From: Candidatus Zixiibacteriota bacterium
GTDB taxonomy: Bacteria > Zixibacteria > MSB-5A5 > GN15 > JACZUZ01
DNA: 6,843 bases
Direction: 5' to 3'
Assembly (NCBI GenBank): GCA_022563625.1
Contig: JADFNA010000088.1
Location: 1 to 6,843 of the forward strand
Within the stretch, counting starts at the first letter, position 1; every line of letters begins with the position of its first letter. Made by a program: the position numbers and the translations under genes. Positions 6,479 through 6,843 of this stretch are shown here, one piece after another. Under the pieces are notes generated by a model. The model did not search any database, was not told the DNA's origin, and saw only the letters and a list, made by a program, of their open reading frames with translations.

Positions 6479-6581
6479 CCGACTTGTCGAGTGTGTCAGT
6501 TTCTGTGTCAACTCTTCAGAGTTCCCGGCTCTAAATCCTAAGGCACGGTAGGTGGCTTTCAGCACGACCACCCAGCACGAG
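6463..6581. other. Junction region: non-coding, with transposon-tip-like GTGTCA direct repeats
   Basis: This lies between the end of recQ homology and the stop of the minus-strand gene. It contains GTGTCAGT (6493-6500) and GTGTCAAC (6505-6512), two copies of GTGTCA 12 bp apart, preceded by GAG, a layout often seen at insertion sequence tips. A 5-bp stem with tetraloop, AACTC/TTCA/GAGTT, spans 6510-6523. No matching inverted copy, target duplication or transposase is present in the window, so an element cannot be called. Confidence 0.35.
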
Positions 6582-6843
6582 TCATCTGGGGTTGGCGGCG
6601 AGGTGGTCGTTAAGGAAGTCTTCAACTTGCCCAACCAGTACTTCCTCAAGGGTTTTACGAAGGTTTTCACGCCTAACTTGGCCTATTCCAGTCGGGCCAT
6701 CCCACGATGTGACAACGCCTTCCCACTGCGACCTCTCTATGCTACCCCATTCCCAAAGGTTCATACTATACGTGTAATTGATCCAGCTTGCCGACTCGCT
6801 CTGTGCCATGATGTTGAACATTGCGACGAGCATGACCTGGGCG
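6582..6843 (-). CDS. Uncharacterised protein, C-terminal 86 residues (gene runs off right edge)
   Basis: The minus-strand frame is open from the window edge to a TGA at 6582; the true start lies outside, since the frame stays open upstream of the ATG at 6833. The visible part reads AQVMLVAMFNIMAQSESASW, then a strand-rich middle (NYTYSMNLWEWGSI, WEGVVTSWDGPTGIG), then a helix (RRENLRKTLEEVLVGQVEDFLNDHL) and a final AANPR. Regular spacing of hydrophobic residues and a well-formed terminal helix suggest a real coding sequence. The ending resembles, from memory, a family of short uncharacterised bacterial proteins that finish in 'NLR..L...V..FLNDYLA.NPK', but I know no function. It does not look like a transposase. 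It faces the broken recQ tail to tail. Confidence 0.55.
   Translation of the reverse strand, partial: AQVMLVAMFNIMAQSESASWINYTYSMNLWEWGSIERSQWEGVVTSWDGPTGIGQVRRENLRKTLEEVLVGQVEDFLNDHLAANPR

Noticed and set aside
6455..6485. Frameshift in recQ, or an intron starting GTGCG or GTAAGT at the break
   Set aside because: The other frames do not resume RecQ sequence within the window. The GTGCG is simply the codons for the conserved Val-Arg of the helicase motif, and no intron structure or intron-encoded protein is seen.

Overview
The window looks like chromosomal DNA of an uncultured Gram-negative bacterium. It encodes a peptidoglycan precursor enzyme (MurA), three exported proteins with cleavable signal peptides, two of them probable outer-membrane beta-barrels, and a multi-pass membrane glycosyltransferase. 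The mix of DUF4416, a 'HFDVYFY' peptidase-MA/propeller-type exported protein and paired small barrels recalls FCB-type lineages such as Candidatus Zixibacteria. That placement is inferred from protein style only; no rRNA or other marker is present.

Layout. Positions 1-2305 hold a minus-strand cluster, in transcription order: a DUF4416 protein, murA, and the first 111 codons of an exported protein that runs off the left edge. Divergent from it, with about 125 bp between, a plus-strand pair (2433-3065 and 3096-3761) encodes two small exported proteins of barrel-like composition behind a good sigma70-type promoter. This pair converges, with only 12 bp between, on a minus-strand integral membrane glycosyltransferase (3774-5306) that resembles the GT22 (Alg9/PIG-B) mannosyltransferases. 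A 260-bp intergenic region follows. It holds a GC-rich inverted repeat and a second inverted repeat built into the likely recQ promoter. Next comes recQ on the plus strand (5567-6478), which loses homology in the middle of the second helicase lobe, just after the 'GMGIDKPDVR' motif. Beyond the break is about 100 bp of non-coding sequence with transposon-tip-like GTGTCA repeats, then the 3' end of an unrelated minus-strand gene that runs off the right edge.

How the genes relate. The left cluster and the two barrels all concern the cell envelope, and the glycosyltransferase probably modifies an envelope lipid or glycan. RecQ is a DNA repair helicase with no evident link to them. The main anomaly is the broken recQ: a genuine rearrangement or insertion scar, or an assembly join. 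I see no CRISPR array, tRNA, rRNA, phage module or intact insertion sequence, and no clear evidence of an undescribed multi-gene system.
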